From positions 85,210 to 149,209 of the forward strand of contig JAJQED010000016.1 of the NCBI GenBank assembly GCA_021201825.1: DNA of 64,000 bases. Direction: 5' to 3'. Numbering within the stretch: position 1 is the first letter of the stretch; each line of letters opens with the position of its first letter. Positions 27,437 through 34,968 of this stretch are shown here, in pieces. The notes below the pieces were generated by a model. The model was not told the origin of the DNA. It searched no databases and saw nothing but the letters and a program-made list of their open reading frames with translations. Origin of the DNA: Alistipes sp. (lineage in GTDB: Bacteria > Bacteroidota > Bacteroidia > Bacteroidales > Rikenellaceae). Position numbers and translations under genes: made by a program.

Positions 27437-28033
27437 ATGAAAAAACTGTTGTTTACGATCCTTGCCCTGGGCGTTACTGCCGGAGCATTTGCACAGAATA
27501 CGGTAGACCGCATCCAGGACGGCACCAATAAGGCCGTGGATAAGATGCAGTACGGTGTGCAGAAGAACAATTCGCGTATGCGCAGCGCGGCCTACAGCCC
27601 CAACAGCCTTAAAGGCGGTATGGCGCTCGGAGCCACCATCAATTACGGGACAGAAATCGAGACCGTGGGTATCGGTATCCGCTACGACTATATGTTGTCG
27701 AACTCTTTCCGCCTGACCCCGAACGCTACGTTCTGGTTCAAGAACGACGACCTCAGCTCGTGGGATATCAATGTGGATGTCCAGTACCTGATCCCGCTGG
27801 CCGAACGGTTCAAGATCTATCCGCTGGCCGGTTTCACCGTTTCGCATTGGAAACGTGACAAAGGCGAGCACTACATCGAGAAATGGGACAAGACCTATTT
27901 CGGTGCCAACCTCGGTGCCGGTATCGAATACGACGTGGCTCCCAACTGGCTGATCAATTTCGATTTGAAGTACAGGATAATCAAGGATTACGACCAGCTG
28001 GTGCTTAGCCTCGGCTTCGCTTACAGGTTCTGA
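27437..28033 (+). CDS. Small outer-membrane beta-barrel protein
   Basis: A 198-residue secreted barrel protein. The chosen ATG gives MKKLLFTILALGVTAGAFAQ, a clean signal peptide; an in-frame start 11 codons upstream would spoil it. A linker of about 45 residues that is Asn/Lys-rich precedes eight strands, and the last residues LSLGFAYRF form an outer-membrane insertion signal. It is a paralogue of the 160-residue protein at 14601-15083, which lacks the linker. The function is unknown; it may be a structural or small-solute porin. Confidence 0.8.
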   Translation: MKKLLFTILALGVTAGAFAQNTVDRIQDGTNKAVDKMQYGVQKNNSRMRSAAYSPNSLKGGMALGATINYGTEIETVGIGIRYDYMLSNSFRLTPNATFWFKNDDLSSWDINVDVQYLIPLAERFKIYPLAGFTVSHWKRDKGEHYIEKWDKTYFGANLGAGIEYDVAPNWLINFDLKYRIIKDYDQLVLSLGFAYRF

Positions 28034-28053
28034 TACGATGATATCTTATATTA

Positions 28054-28080
28054 AAGCGCCGCACGGTAAGTGCGGCGCTT
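28054..28080 (+). terminator. Hairpin terminator
   Basis: An 11-bp perfect stem (AAGCGCCGCAC and complement) with a 5-base loop follows the barrel gene by about 20 bases; a weak T-rich tail follows. Confidence 0.65.
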
Positions 28081-28117
28081 CGTATTTATGTATATCTATT
28101 GTTTGGGCCGATATAAT

Positions 28118-28240
28118 ATGATAATAAGCATATTGTCCGACCTGTGCGATCATTACGGTATCCCCTTGAAGGAGTTCTTCCTTTCGCTCGATCCCAACCG
28201 GTTGCGGTCTTTTACATTTCCGGGTACTGGGGAAAATTAA
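28118..28240 (+). pseudogene. Possible XRE-family regulator remnant (40 residues)
   Basis: This short open frame encodes 40 residues. Its segment LSDLCDHYGIPLKEFF resembles the last helices of Cro/CI-type helix-turn-helix domains ('l..ia..lgvplseFF'). The recognition helices that should come before it are not encoded upstream, where the frame is closed. It overlaps the 3' end of the convergent dinB gene by 29 bases. It is either a decayed fragment or chance; there is no evidence of expression. Confidence 0.3.
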
Positions 28241-29294
28241 ATTTCAGCTGAACCGCTTCGGCAAGTTCCGTAAGGTCGTTGTTACTGATGGTAATTCCGG
28301 CCAGACGCACCGGTTTCTCGTCCAGCGGTACCTGGTCCAGGAGCGAATAGGCGATATCGAGCATCTGTGACTTACCGGTCACGGGCGTAAGGAGGGTCTT
28401 ACTGCGCGTAATGATCCGGAAATCCGAGAATTTGAGTTTAAGTGTTACGGTACGGCCCTGGAAGTCCTTTGCCGAAGCCCGGCTCCATACCTTATCGCCC
28501 ATAGCCGCCAGTTCCGAGCGGATATCCGCCGGGTCAAAAGTGTCACGCTCGAACGTATTTTCCGCCCCGAGGGACTTTCGTATCCTATCCGGATTCACGG
28601 GCCGGTCGTCTACACCACGGCTGTAATGGTAATAGGCATGGCCAGCTTTACCGAATACCCGCACGAGCTGCTCTTTGGTGAACTGTTTAAGGTCGTAACC
28701 CGTGCGGATTCCCATTCGGCGCATTTTCTCGGCGGTGACTTTCCCGACACCGTAGAACTTCTCGACCGGGAGGCCCTCCACGAACTTTTCGGTCTGGGAG
28801 GGTTTGATCACGAACAGGCCGTCGGGCTTGCGGTAGTCGGAGGCTATTTTGGCCAGGAACTTATTGACGGACACCCCGGCCGACGCCGTAAGGCGTGTCC
28901 GCTCGAATATCTTTTGTTTTATTTCACGGGCGATGAGGGTTGCGGACGGGTTGTCGAAATGATTGTGGGTGACATCAAGGAACGCCTCGTCGAGCGAAAG
29001 CGGTTCCACAAGGTCGGTATATTCGAAGAAAACGTCCATTACCGTCGCAGATACGTCTCGGTAGACATCGAATCGTGCGGGGACGAATACCAGTGCGGGG
29101 CATAGCCTTGCCGCCCGGAGCGACGGCATGGCCGAGCGGACCCCATAGCGGCGCGCCTCGTAGCTGGCCGCCGCAACGACCCCGCGCTCCCCGGCATGGC
29201 CGACCGCAACGGGACGGCCGCGCAGGGCCGGGTCGTCACGCTGTTCGATGGAGGCATAGAAAGCGTCCATATCTATGTGGATGATCTTGCGCAC
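28212..29294 (-). CDS. dinB: DNA polymerase IV (Y family)
   Basis: A 360-residue translesion polymerase. The GTG at 29294 is preferred: it gives VRKIIHIDMDAFYASIEQRD, the normal family N-terminus, and it sits just after a TAACTTTG -7 element. A longer frame upstream would run through the esterase terminator. Catalytic carboxylates are seen in HIDMDAF and PLSLDEAFLDV, followed by thumb motifs (ASDYRKPDGLFVI) and the little finger domain. No C-terminal clamp motif is obvious beyond LKFNFPQ. Confidence 0.94.
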   Translation of the reverse strand: MRKIIHIDMDAFYASIEQRDDPALRGRPVAVGHAGERGVVAAASYEARRYGVRSAMPSLRAARLCPALVFVPARFDVYRDVSATVMDVFFEYTDLVEPLSLDEAFLDVTHNHFDNPSATLIAREIKQKIFERTRLTASAGVSVNKFLAKIASDYRKPDGLFVIKPSQTEKFVEGLPVEKFYGVGKVTAEKMRRMGIRTGYDLKQFTKEQLVRVFGKAGHAYYHYSRGVDDRPVNPDRIRKSLGAENTFERDTFDPADIRSELAAMGDKVWSRASAKDFQGRTVTLKLKFSDFRIITRSKTLLTPVTGKSQMLDIAYSLLDQVPLDEKPVRLAGITISNNDLTELAEAVQLKFNFPQYPEM

Positions 29295-29312
29295 GGCTTT
29301 AAATAATAACCG

Positions 29313-29320
29313 CAAAGTTA
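29313..29320 (-). promoter_or_regulatory. dinB promoter -7 element
   Basis: TAACTTTG on the minus strand fits TAnnTTTG and lies 18 bases before the GTG start, implying a leader of about ten bases. This supports the GTG start over the longer frame. No LexA-type box is recognised nearby. Confidence 0.55.
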
Positions 29321-29356
29321 ACCCTAATATTTCCCGGCTGAAGCCAAAAAAAAGAA

Positions 29357-29377
29357 AACCCCGCCAGGGGCGGGGTT
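29357..29377 (-). terminator. Intrinsic terminator of the esterase gene
   Basis: A 9-bp stem (AACCCCGCC and complement) with a 3-base loop is followed on the minus strand by a T-rich run (TTTTCTTTTTTTT) 20 bases after the esterase stop. Confidence 0.85.
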
Positions 29378-29397
29378 CCCGTAAATAGGGCAGGACC

Positions 29398-30426
29398 TTA
29401 ATCGAGGTACTGCTGCAGGAACGCAGCGGTAAAGATAGCCAGGTCACGGGTTTGGGGAAGCTCGGCAAAACCGTTCAGCAGGCCCCAGTCGTGCGTGACG
29501 CCGTTATAGCGGATAGTGGTGCAGGGTACGCCCGCCTCGTCCAGTTTACGGCCCATCAGTTCGCCCTCGTCGCGCAGTATGTCGTTCTCGGCTACCTGGA
29601 TAAGGGTAGGGGGAAGACCGCTAAGCTGTTGGGAGGTAGCGCGCACCGGCGAATAGTATATCTCATCCACGTCGGAGGGTTTGGAGGTGTAATTGTCGAA
29701 CATCCAATTCATGAGCGAGCTGGTCAGGAACCTTTGCTGGCCGTAGAGCTTCCACGATTCGTAATCGGTCGACCGGTCGGTAACGGGCCACATCAGCACG
29801 AGGCATTTGATCTGGGGACCGCCCTTGAATTTGGCGTTCAAGGCCGTCGCCATGGTCATGTTGCCGCCGACACTGTTACCTACGACCGCCAGCCGGCTGC
29901 CGTCCACATTTATCTCGTGGCCGTTCTCGGCGACCCATTTTGTGGCTGCATAAATCTCGTTGGTCGGCTGGGGATATTTGGCTTCGGGCGACGGGGTGTA
30001 ATTCACGAACACGGCCGCATAGCCGGATGCTACCACAACGTCACGTACCAGCCTTTTGTGGGTTTCGTAATCTCCCAGTACCCAGCCGCCGCCGTGGATA
30101 AAGATAAATGCGGGGAGTACACCGGTTTCGCCGGCCGGCCTTACGATGTTGAGTTTAAGTGTAAAACCGTCGGCGGTGATCGTCTTTTCGGATTCGTCGA
30201 TCCCAGACAGGTCGACCTTTACCGCTTTCTGCGCGTTGATAAGCACGTCCCGCGCACCCTGTACACCGAGGGATTCGACGGGGGTCGAGCTTGCGTTGAG
30301 AACTTTGAGGTAGGCTTTGGTTCCGACGCTAAGGTGGGGGTCGGAAAGGTAGTCGGGTGCCTGCTGGGCCGACAGGTGGCCGAGGGCGCAAAGGGCCGCA
30401 ACGGCTAAAATGATAGTTTTTTTCAT
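29398..30426 (-). CDS. Secreted alpha/beta-hydrolase, acetyl-esterase/HSL type
   Basis: A 342-residue protein with a signal peptide (MKKTIILAVAALCALGHLSAQQ). The hormone-sensitive-lipase family oxyanion motif HGGGW is at HGGGWVLGDYETH and the nucleophile elbow is GNSVGGN. Candidate acid and His residues lie in ENDILRDEGE and GVTHDWG. It is expected in the periplasm or on the surface and to hydrolyse short-chain esters, for example acetyl groups on glycans. It is not in an operon; the four-unit array starts about 125 bases upstream of its start codon. Confidence 0.85.
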   Translation of the reverse strand: MKKTIILAVAALCALGHLSAQQAPDYLSDPHLSVGTKAYLKVLNASSTPVESLGVQGARDVLINAQKAVKVDLSGIDESEKTITADGFTLKLNIVRPAGETGVLPAFIFIHGGGWVLGDYETHKRLVRDVVVASGYAAVFVNYTPSPEAKYPQPTNEIYAATKWVAENGHEINVDGSRLAVVGNSVGGNMTMATALNAKFKGGPQIKCLVLMWPVTDRSTDYESWKLYGQQRFLTSSLMNWMFDNYTSKPSDVDEIYYSPVRATSQQLSGLPPTLIQVAENDILRDEGELMGRKLDEAGVPCTTIRYNGVTHDWGLLNGFAELPQTRDLAIFTAAFLQQYLD

Positions 30427-30551
30427 CGTTACTGATCGTTAGTTTTTATTTTCCCGGCCCGTGGGGGCCTCTAACGGTCAGGCATTTTTCGTGCCATAAA
30501 GTATTATGTATTACGATGTAATAAAAAGCGCCGTGATAATCCCGGTTTCTT

Positions 30552-30907
30552 AAATGCTGCTACGCAACGAACCGATAAGCCGTTCGCACGGTTCGTGTTG
30601 TTAGCGGGGTTGACGTTGCTCGAGTTGATGTTCAGGATGCTCGAGCGCGTAGTGCTGGAAGCCGCCTGTGACCCTGACCACCAGTAACCGTACGTAGTAA
30701 GGTTGGTAAATACACCGGTAGTGTTGAGCCGTGTACCCACTCATAGAACATCCGCAGCCGCTGGTTTGCATGGGGTGCCGGACCTCGGCCCGGGGGCCTA
30801 CCGAACGGCAGCCGATGCGTGAATACTACCGAGGACCGTAACGGACCCGGTGGGCTGCTGAATTTAATTACCTCGCTCCGCACAAGCGTACCTGCGCGGA
30901 CTCAGGG
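30552..30907 (-). repeat. Array unit A: palindrome, hairpins and FISUMP variable-repeat segment
   Basis: This is the last unit in the direction of the minus strand. It starts with the 22-bp palindrome (30878-30899; arms CCGCGCA/TGTGCGG). Next come a shared block (AAATTCAGCAGCCCACCGG), a hairpin at 30828-30851 (ACCG-CCGT / ACGG-CGGT), a hairpin at 30787-30798 (GGCCC/GGGCC), and a GC block. The 138-base variable-repeat segment (30552-30689) encodes GYWWSGSQAASSTTRSSILN and ends NGLSVRCVAAF. A stop codon lies in frame shortly before this segment, and no start or N-terminal domain belongs to it. Similarity to the other units ends right after GCAGCATTT. Confidence 0.75.
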
Positions 30908-30987
30908 TTTAACTGTCGGGATTACACGGCGCCTATTACAGTTGCGCCGTAATGTAAAAGAAAAAGCCATGGTATACCCCTGATTAA

Positions 30988-31359
30988 AAATGCTGCTACG
31001 CAACGAACCGAAAAGCCGTTCGCACGGTTCGTGTTGTTAACGGGATTGACGGTGCCCGAGTTGATGTTCAGGTTGCTCGAGTTCGTAGCGGTGGCAGCTG
31101 ACTGTGACGCCGACCAGTAGTATCCGTTGGTAGAAGTATTGCTCACTACCCCGGTAGTATTGAGCCGCCTACCCGCCGACAGCTTGTCGTTGCGGCCGCT
31201 GGAATGCCCGTTTTCCCGGACCTCAGCCTGTAGGGACTTACCGAACAGGAATACGGGACGTCTAATACCGGTACCGGGTTCCCATGACGGAAGCCGGGCC
31301 GGTGGACCGCTGAATTTTTAAACCTCTCTCCGTACAGACGTGCCTGTACGGACTCCGGG
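30988..31359 (-). repeat. Array unit B: palindrome, hairpins and FISUMP variable-repeat segment
   Basis: The palindrome is at 31330-31351 (arms CCGTACAG/CTGTACGG). The second hairpin is at 31267-31303 (ACCGG, CCGG and TTCC arms with their complements). The 138-base variable-repeat segment (30988-31125) encodes GYYWSASQSAATATNSSNLN and ends NGFSVRCVAAF. The Pro-Ala-Ala element that precedes the variable part in FISUMP proteins is present (IPAAATTS) but in another frame than the variable segment, so the unit cannot encode an intact domain without a frameshift. Confidence 0.75.
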
Positions 31360-31447
31360 CTGTTATACGGGAATATACCATGGCAGAGGAGGCCAGTACG
31401 GTAAGAACGTATGTGAGGGGAGAGGCAACCGCCGTGCTGTCGTGGTA

Positions 31448-31815
31448 AAATGCTGCTACGCAACGAACCGATAAGCCGTTCGCACGGACGTTGTTGTTAG
31501 CGGGGTTGACGTTGCCCGAGTTGATGTTCAGGTTGCTCGAGCGGACCTCGGCGGAAGCCGCCTGTGACGCCGACCAGTAGTAGCCGTTCGTAGAGGTATT
31601 GGCCATAGCACCGGTATTGTAGGCCCGCCAACCCGCAAAATTTCTAGCGGCCGCTGGAATGGATGCCCTGCCGGACTTCAGTCCCGTGGGAGCCCTACCG
31701 AACAGCGGGACATCCGCATAACTACCGGTACCGTCCGCTCGTAATGCGGACCGACCGGTGGGCCGCTGAATTTCAATACCTCGCTCCGTACGGGCATGCC
31801 CGTACGGACTCCGGG
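31448..31815 (-). repeat. Array unit C: palindrome, hairpins and FISUMP variable-repeat segment
   Basis: The palindrome is at 31786-31807 and is perfect: ten base pairs around AT. The second hairpin is at 31724-31759 (ACCGG and GTCCGC arms with their complements). The variable-repeat segment is at 31448-31585 (GYYWSASQAASAEVRSSNLN, ending NGLSVRCVAAF). Here the preceding IPAAARNFAGWRAYNTGAM stretch is in frame with it, as in real FISUMP proteins, and the frame stays open upstream through unit D. No plausible N-terminal domain is present. Confidence 0.75.
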
Positions 31816-31903
31816 TAACGGCGGGGTGCCGCCTCTCCTTTTCAGTAAATATAAGAACGATCGAAAATATGAGCGCCGGGGTTATTCCGCAGACCTGTTT
31901 GTG

Positions 31904-32296
31904 GAATGCTGCTACGCAACGAACCGAAAAGCCGTTCGCACGTTGGTTCTGGTTAGCGGGGTTGACGTTGCTCGAGTTGATGTTCAGGTTGCTCGAGTAG
32001 ATAGCATTGGTAGCGGACTGTGACGCCGACCAGTAGTAGCCGTTCGTAGATGTGTTGGTCATAACACCGGTAGAGTTGTGCCGCAAACCCGCCCGTCCCT
32101 GCAACCGAAGCAGCCGCTGGAATACATGTGGTACCCGGACTTCCGGACCTTGCGGTCCATACCGAACAGGTGCCCCGTGTTGGATTCTATTACCGGTTGC
32201 CGGCGATCACAAATAGTTTCGTGTGACTACGGCCGCCGGTGGGCTGCTGAATTTCAGGGCCTCCCTCCGTACAAGCGTGCCTGTACGGACTCAGGG
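31904..32296 (-). repeat. Array unit D: palindrome, hairpins and FISUMP variable-repeat segment
   Basis: This unit is closest to the promoter. The palindrome is at 32267-32288. The second hairpin is at 32192-32240 (arms ACCGG, CGGC and GTCACA with their partners). The third hairpin is at 32145-32158 (GGACC-GCAA-GGTCC, a GNRA loop). The variable-repeat segment is at 31904-32041 (GYYWSASQSATNAIYSSNLN, ending NGFSVRCVAAF). Spacing of the palindromes along the array is 452, 456 and 481 bases. The bases between the end of one segment and the next palindrome are not shared between units. Confidence 0.75.
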
Positions 32297-32340
32297 CCTT
32301 TTCCGTGTCGGCGAAAGAACACACCGGCACTCATTAACAT
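32254..32340 (-). CDS. Possible 28-residue leader peptide of the array transcript
   Basis: This is the first ATG frame downstream of the array promoter. It encodes 28 residues and spans the palindrome of unit D (GPESVQARLYGGRP). The same palindrome-encoded frame reads PESVRACPYGARY in unit C, PESVQARLYGERF in unit B and PESAQVRLCGAR in unit A. The similarity may only reflect the conserved DNA. No ribosome-binding site is evident. Confidence 0.25.
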   Translation of the reverse strand: MLMSAGVFFRRHGKGPESVQARLYGGRP

Positions 32341-32351
32341 GACAAAGAACA

Positions 32352-32381
32352 AAATCCGGTACCTGCAAAGATACCGGATTT
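32352..32381 (-). promoter_or_regulatory. Perfect inverted repeat overlapping the array promoter
   Basis: Ten-base arms (AAATCCGGTA and TACCGGATTT) flank a 10-base centre that contains most of the -7 element of the array promoter. It can act as the terminator of lpd (a T-rich tail follows on the minus strand) and, by position, as an operator for the array. The dual role is an inference. Confidence 0.55.
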
Positions 32382-32396
32382 AGCTTTAAGTCCAAA
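32366..32396 (-). promoter_or_regulatory. Bacteroidota promoter driving the four-unit array
   Basis: On the minus strand TTTG (32393-32396), exactly 19 bases, then TATCTTTG (32366-32373) match both consensus boxes with standard spacing. It lies after the lpd stop and points into units D, C, B and A. There is no annotated gene for it to serve other than the array and the esterase 1.9 kb downstream. Confidence 0.7.
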
Positions 32397-32460
32397 AATC
32401 AAACTACAATATTTTAACAGATGCCTGCCCGGTATCGCTTGCCGGGCCAAGAGTGACGGA

Positions 32461-33819
32461 TCAATGAGCGAAAAGTGTTTCCCTGATAATTTCAGAAACG
32501 GTGGGGTGGGGAAAGATCACCCGTTCCAGTTCGCCCACGGTTATGCCCCGTTCGATCGCCGTGCAGGCCCCGAAGATCATCTCACTGCAGGGGTTGCCGA
32601 TCATATGCACCCCTATTACCCGGTTGCCGGCATTCTCCACAATGACCTTGCAAAGGCCGTTCACACTATCGTTTTCCACGACGAAGCGCCCGGCGTAGGC
32701 CATTGGCAGTTTGAGTTCCCGGGCGTCGATGCCCGCCGCCACGGCAGAATCGAGGGTATGGCCGGTCCCCGCAACTTCGGGATTGGTATATACCACCCCG
32801 GGCACGGCGTCGTATTTCATCCGGTCGGGATCGCCGGTGAGGTTGTTCACCACCACTTCCGCCTCACGGCTGGCCGTATGCGCCAGCATCGAGAAGCCGG
32901 TAACGTCCCCGGCCGCATAAACTCCGGGTATATTGGTCCGCATATATTCGTCCACTAATATCCCTTTCGGGCCTGTTTGCACCCCGAGGTTTTCCAACCC
33001 GAATCCCGTGGTAACCGCTTTGCGGCCCACGCTGACCAGTATGCGCTCCGCCGTGACCCGGTGTGATTCTCCACCGTTGTCCGTAAATTCCACGGTATTC
33101 CCGTCCACAGCGGTTACCCTGCACCCCAGGTTGAACTTTACTCCTTTACGGGTGTAATGTTCACGGAGCATGGCGCTTATTTCGGTGTCGAGGCCGCCCA
33201 GTATTTCCGGCATCATTTCTATTACCGTTACCTCCGTACCGAGGGTGCTGAAGAATCCGGCAAATTCCATCCCGATAACTCCGCCCCCGATAACAACCAG
33301 GGAAGCGGGACGATCCCTAGCCGCAAGGATCTCGCGGCTCGTCAGCACGGTTGCACCGGCATCCGCAATTCCCGGGATAGGCGGCACGAAAGCCTCGGAA
33401 CCGGTGCAGATAAGCAGGTTACGGGCGGCATGGGTCTCACCGGCGGTCTCGATATTAATTTGATCCCCGCTGCGGCCGGTGATCGTGGCGGCCGATTTTA
33501 TGACCGTCACGTTATGGGCTTTCATCTTGGCCCCGACGCCGGCTACCAGCCGCCGCACTACCCTGTTCTTGCGGTCCATTATCTTCTGGAAGTCGAAGCC
33601 GGTTTCGCCTGCCGTGACACCGTATTTGGCGGCCCCGAGACAACTTTCATAGATTTTCGCGCTGTACAGAAGCGTCTTGGTCGGTATGCATCCCTCGTTT
33701 AGGCATACTCCTCCCAATGCTTCTTTCTCGAACAGCACAACCGCCAGCCCTTTGGCACCGGCACGCTCGGCCGCCACATACCCGGCCGGCCCGCCGCCTA
33801 TTATCGCAAGATCGTACAT
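32461..33819 (-). CDS. lpdA: Dihydrolipoyl dehydrogenase (E3)
   Basis: A 452-residue flavoprotein disulfide oxidoreductase. It has the FAD-binding motif (IIGGGPAGYVAAERAG), the redox-active disulfide GGVCLNEGCIPTK, an NAD-binding motif (VIGGGVIGMEFAGFF), the second FAD element (YAAGDVTGFSMLAHTA) and the C-terminal HPTVSE with the catalytic His-Glu. It reoxidises dihydrolipoamide in 2-oxoacid dehydrogenase or glycine cleavage complexes. No E1, E2 or GCV gene is next to it here, so the partner complex is encoded elsewhere. Confidence 0.94.
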   Translation of the reverse strand: MYDLAIIGGGPAGYVAAERAGAKGLAVVLFEKEALGGVCLNEGCIPTKTLLYSAKIYESCLGAAKYGVTAGETGFDFQKIMDRKNRVVRRLVAGVGAKMKAHNVTVIKSAATITGRSGDQINIETAGETHAARNLLICTGSEAFVPPIPGIADAGATVLTSREILAARDRPASLVVIGGGVIGMEFAGFFSTLGTEVTVIEMMPEILGGLDTEISAMLREHYTRKGVKFNLGCRVTAVDGNTVEFTDNGGESHRVTAERILVSVGRKAVTTGFGLENLGVQTGPKGILVDEYMRTNIPGVYAAGDVTGFSMLAHTASREAEVVVNNLTGDPDRMKYDAVPGVVYTNPEVAGTGHTLDSAVAAGIDARELKLPMAYAGRFVVENDSVNGLCKVIVENAGNRVIGVHMIGNPCSEMIFGACTAIERGITVGELERVIFPHPTVSEIIRETLFAH

Positions 33820-33967
33820 AGTATTCCCTGTTTTTTGTCAGAATGTAAAGTTAATAATTCCCGGCCAATATCTGCGAACACCGCCAGGGAGCTGTCGGTT
33901 ATGCTAAAATTGGTTATCTTTGGTACCGTATTGTGATACGGACCGACCGAAATTAACGTCTCTAACA

Positions 33968-34912
33968 ATGGGCGATATAAAACAGAGCGCTTTAAATACC
34001 ATAAACACCGAGGCCGAGGCCGTAAGGGGCCTTGCCGCCCTGCTCACTGAAGATTTCGAGCAGGCAGTTCGTGCGATCCTCGCCTGCGGCGGTAAGGTTA
34101 TCGTGACCGGTATGGGCAAATCGGGCATAGTGGGAAAAAAAATTGCCGCGACCCTCGCCAGTACCGGAACCCCGTCTTTCTTCCTCCATCCGGGGGAGGC
34201 ATACCACGGGGACCTGGGAATGATCGAGCCGCACGATATTGTGCTCGCGTTGGCGAACTCCGGGGCCACGGACGAAGTGCTGAAACTTATCCCGTTCCTC
34301 AAAAGCCGGGGCAATACCATTATTGCCATGACCGGCAAGCCGGAATCCCTGCTGGCAAAACATGCCGATTACCATATCAACGTTTCGGTCCCTGCCGAGG
34401 CTTGCCCGATGAACCTGGCCCCGACAAGTTCGACCACGGCTATGCTCGTTATGGGCGATGCGCTGGCCGTAGCGCTCATGCAGGAGCGTAATTTCTCGCC
34501 GGAGGAGTATGCCGTTTTCCATCCCGGGGGGAGTCTCGGGCGCCGGCTGCTGACCCGGGTATCGGACGTGATGCGGCGCGATGTTCCGCGGATACCGGGA
34601 GACATGCCGCTCGGGCAGGTGATCATCGCGATCTCGGAGGCACGGATGGGGATTGCCGCCGTTATGGACGGGGAAAGGCTGGCCGGGGTAATTACGGACG
34701 GGGACATACGCCGTGCAATGGCTAAATATGAGAGCGGGTTCTTCGGCCGCAAGGCTGAGCAGATCATGACCCCGGACCCGAAAACAATTGGCCCCGGCGA
34801 ACTGGTAAGCGTAGCCGAGGAAATTATGCACAAGAACCGCATCCATTCCCTTATCGTATCCAACGGTGACGGGTCGGTGGAGGGGGTCGTGGAATTTTTC
34901 CATGTCTCTTGA
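33968..34912 (+). CDS. kdsD: D-arabinose-5-phosphate isomerase KdsD/KpsF
   Basis: A 314-residue enzyme converting ribulose-5-phosphate to arabinose-5-phosphate, the first step to Kdo in lipopolysaccharide. An N-terminal SIS domain (VTGMGKSGIVGKKIAATLASTGTPS, then HGDLGMI, then NSGATDEVL) is followed by two CBS domains (from residue about 200, DVMRRD and ITDGDIRRA). The ATG at 33968 is chosen because it gives the normal length, and a TATCTTTG -7 element sits at 33915-33922. It is monocistronic as far as seen. Confidence 0.94.
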   Translation: MGDIKQSALNTINTEAEAVRGLAALLTEDFEQAVRAILACGGKVIVTGMGKSGIVGKKIAATLASTGTPSFFLHPGEAYHGDLGMIEPHDIVLALANSGATDEVLKLIPFLKSRGNTIIAMTGKPESLLAKHADYHINVSVPAEACPMNLAPTSSTTAMLVMGDALAVALMQERNFSPEEYAVFHPGGSLGRRLLTRVSDVMRRDVPRIPGDMPLGQVIIAISEARMGIAAVMDGERLAGVITDGDIRRAMAKYESGFFGRKAEQIMTPDPKTIGPGELVSVAEEIMHKNRIHSLIVSNGDGSVEGVVEFFHVS

Positions 34913-34968
34913 GGCCGGTATTATAATGTACGTGGCTTACGGTTTGCAATGGTAAGATAAAAGGACAT

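Noticed and set aside
29295..29468. N-terminal extension of DinB from an upstream TTG
   Set aside because: It would run through the esterase gene end and its terminator, and it has no similarity to Y-family polymerases. The GTG at 29294 gives the normal start.
31262..32104. A 280-residue protein on the minus strand across array units C and D
   Set aside because: It begins in the middle of unit D, reads through the end of one variable segment into spacer, and has no start context or N-terminal domain. It is an accident of an open frame across repeats.
30878..32288. Array palindromes as group II intron domain V
   Set aside because: The AGC catalytic triad, GNRA tetraloop and bulge of domain V are absent and no intron-encoded reverse transcriptase is present.
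30552..32296. Array as an integron
   Set aside because: There is no integrase and no RYYYAAC/GTTRRRY core pair; only the general layout is similar.
33157..33702. Plus-strand frame of 181 residues opposite lpd
   Set aside because: It is the antisense shadow of a well-conserved gene, caused by high GC content.
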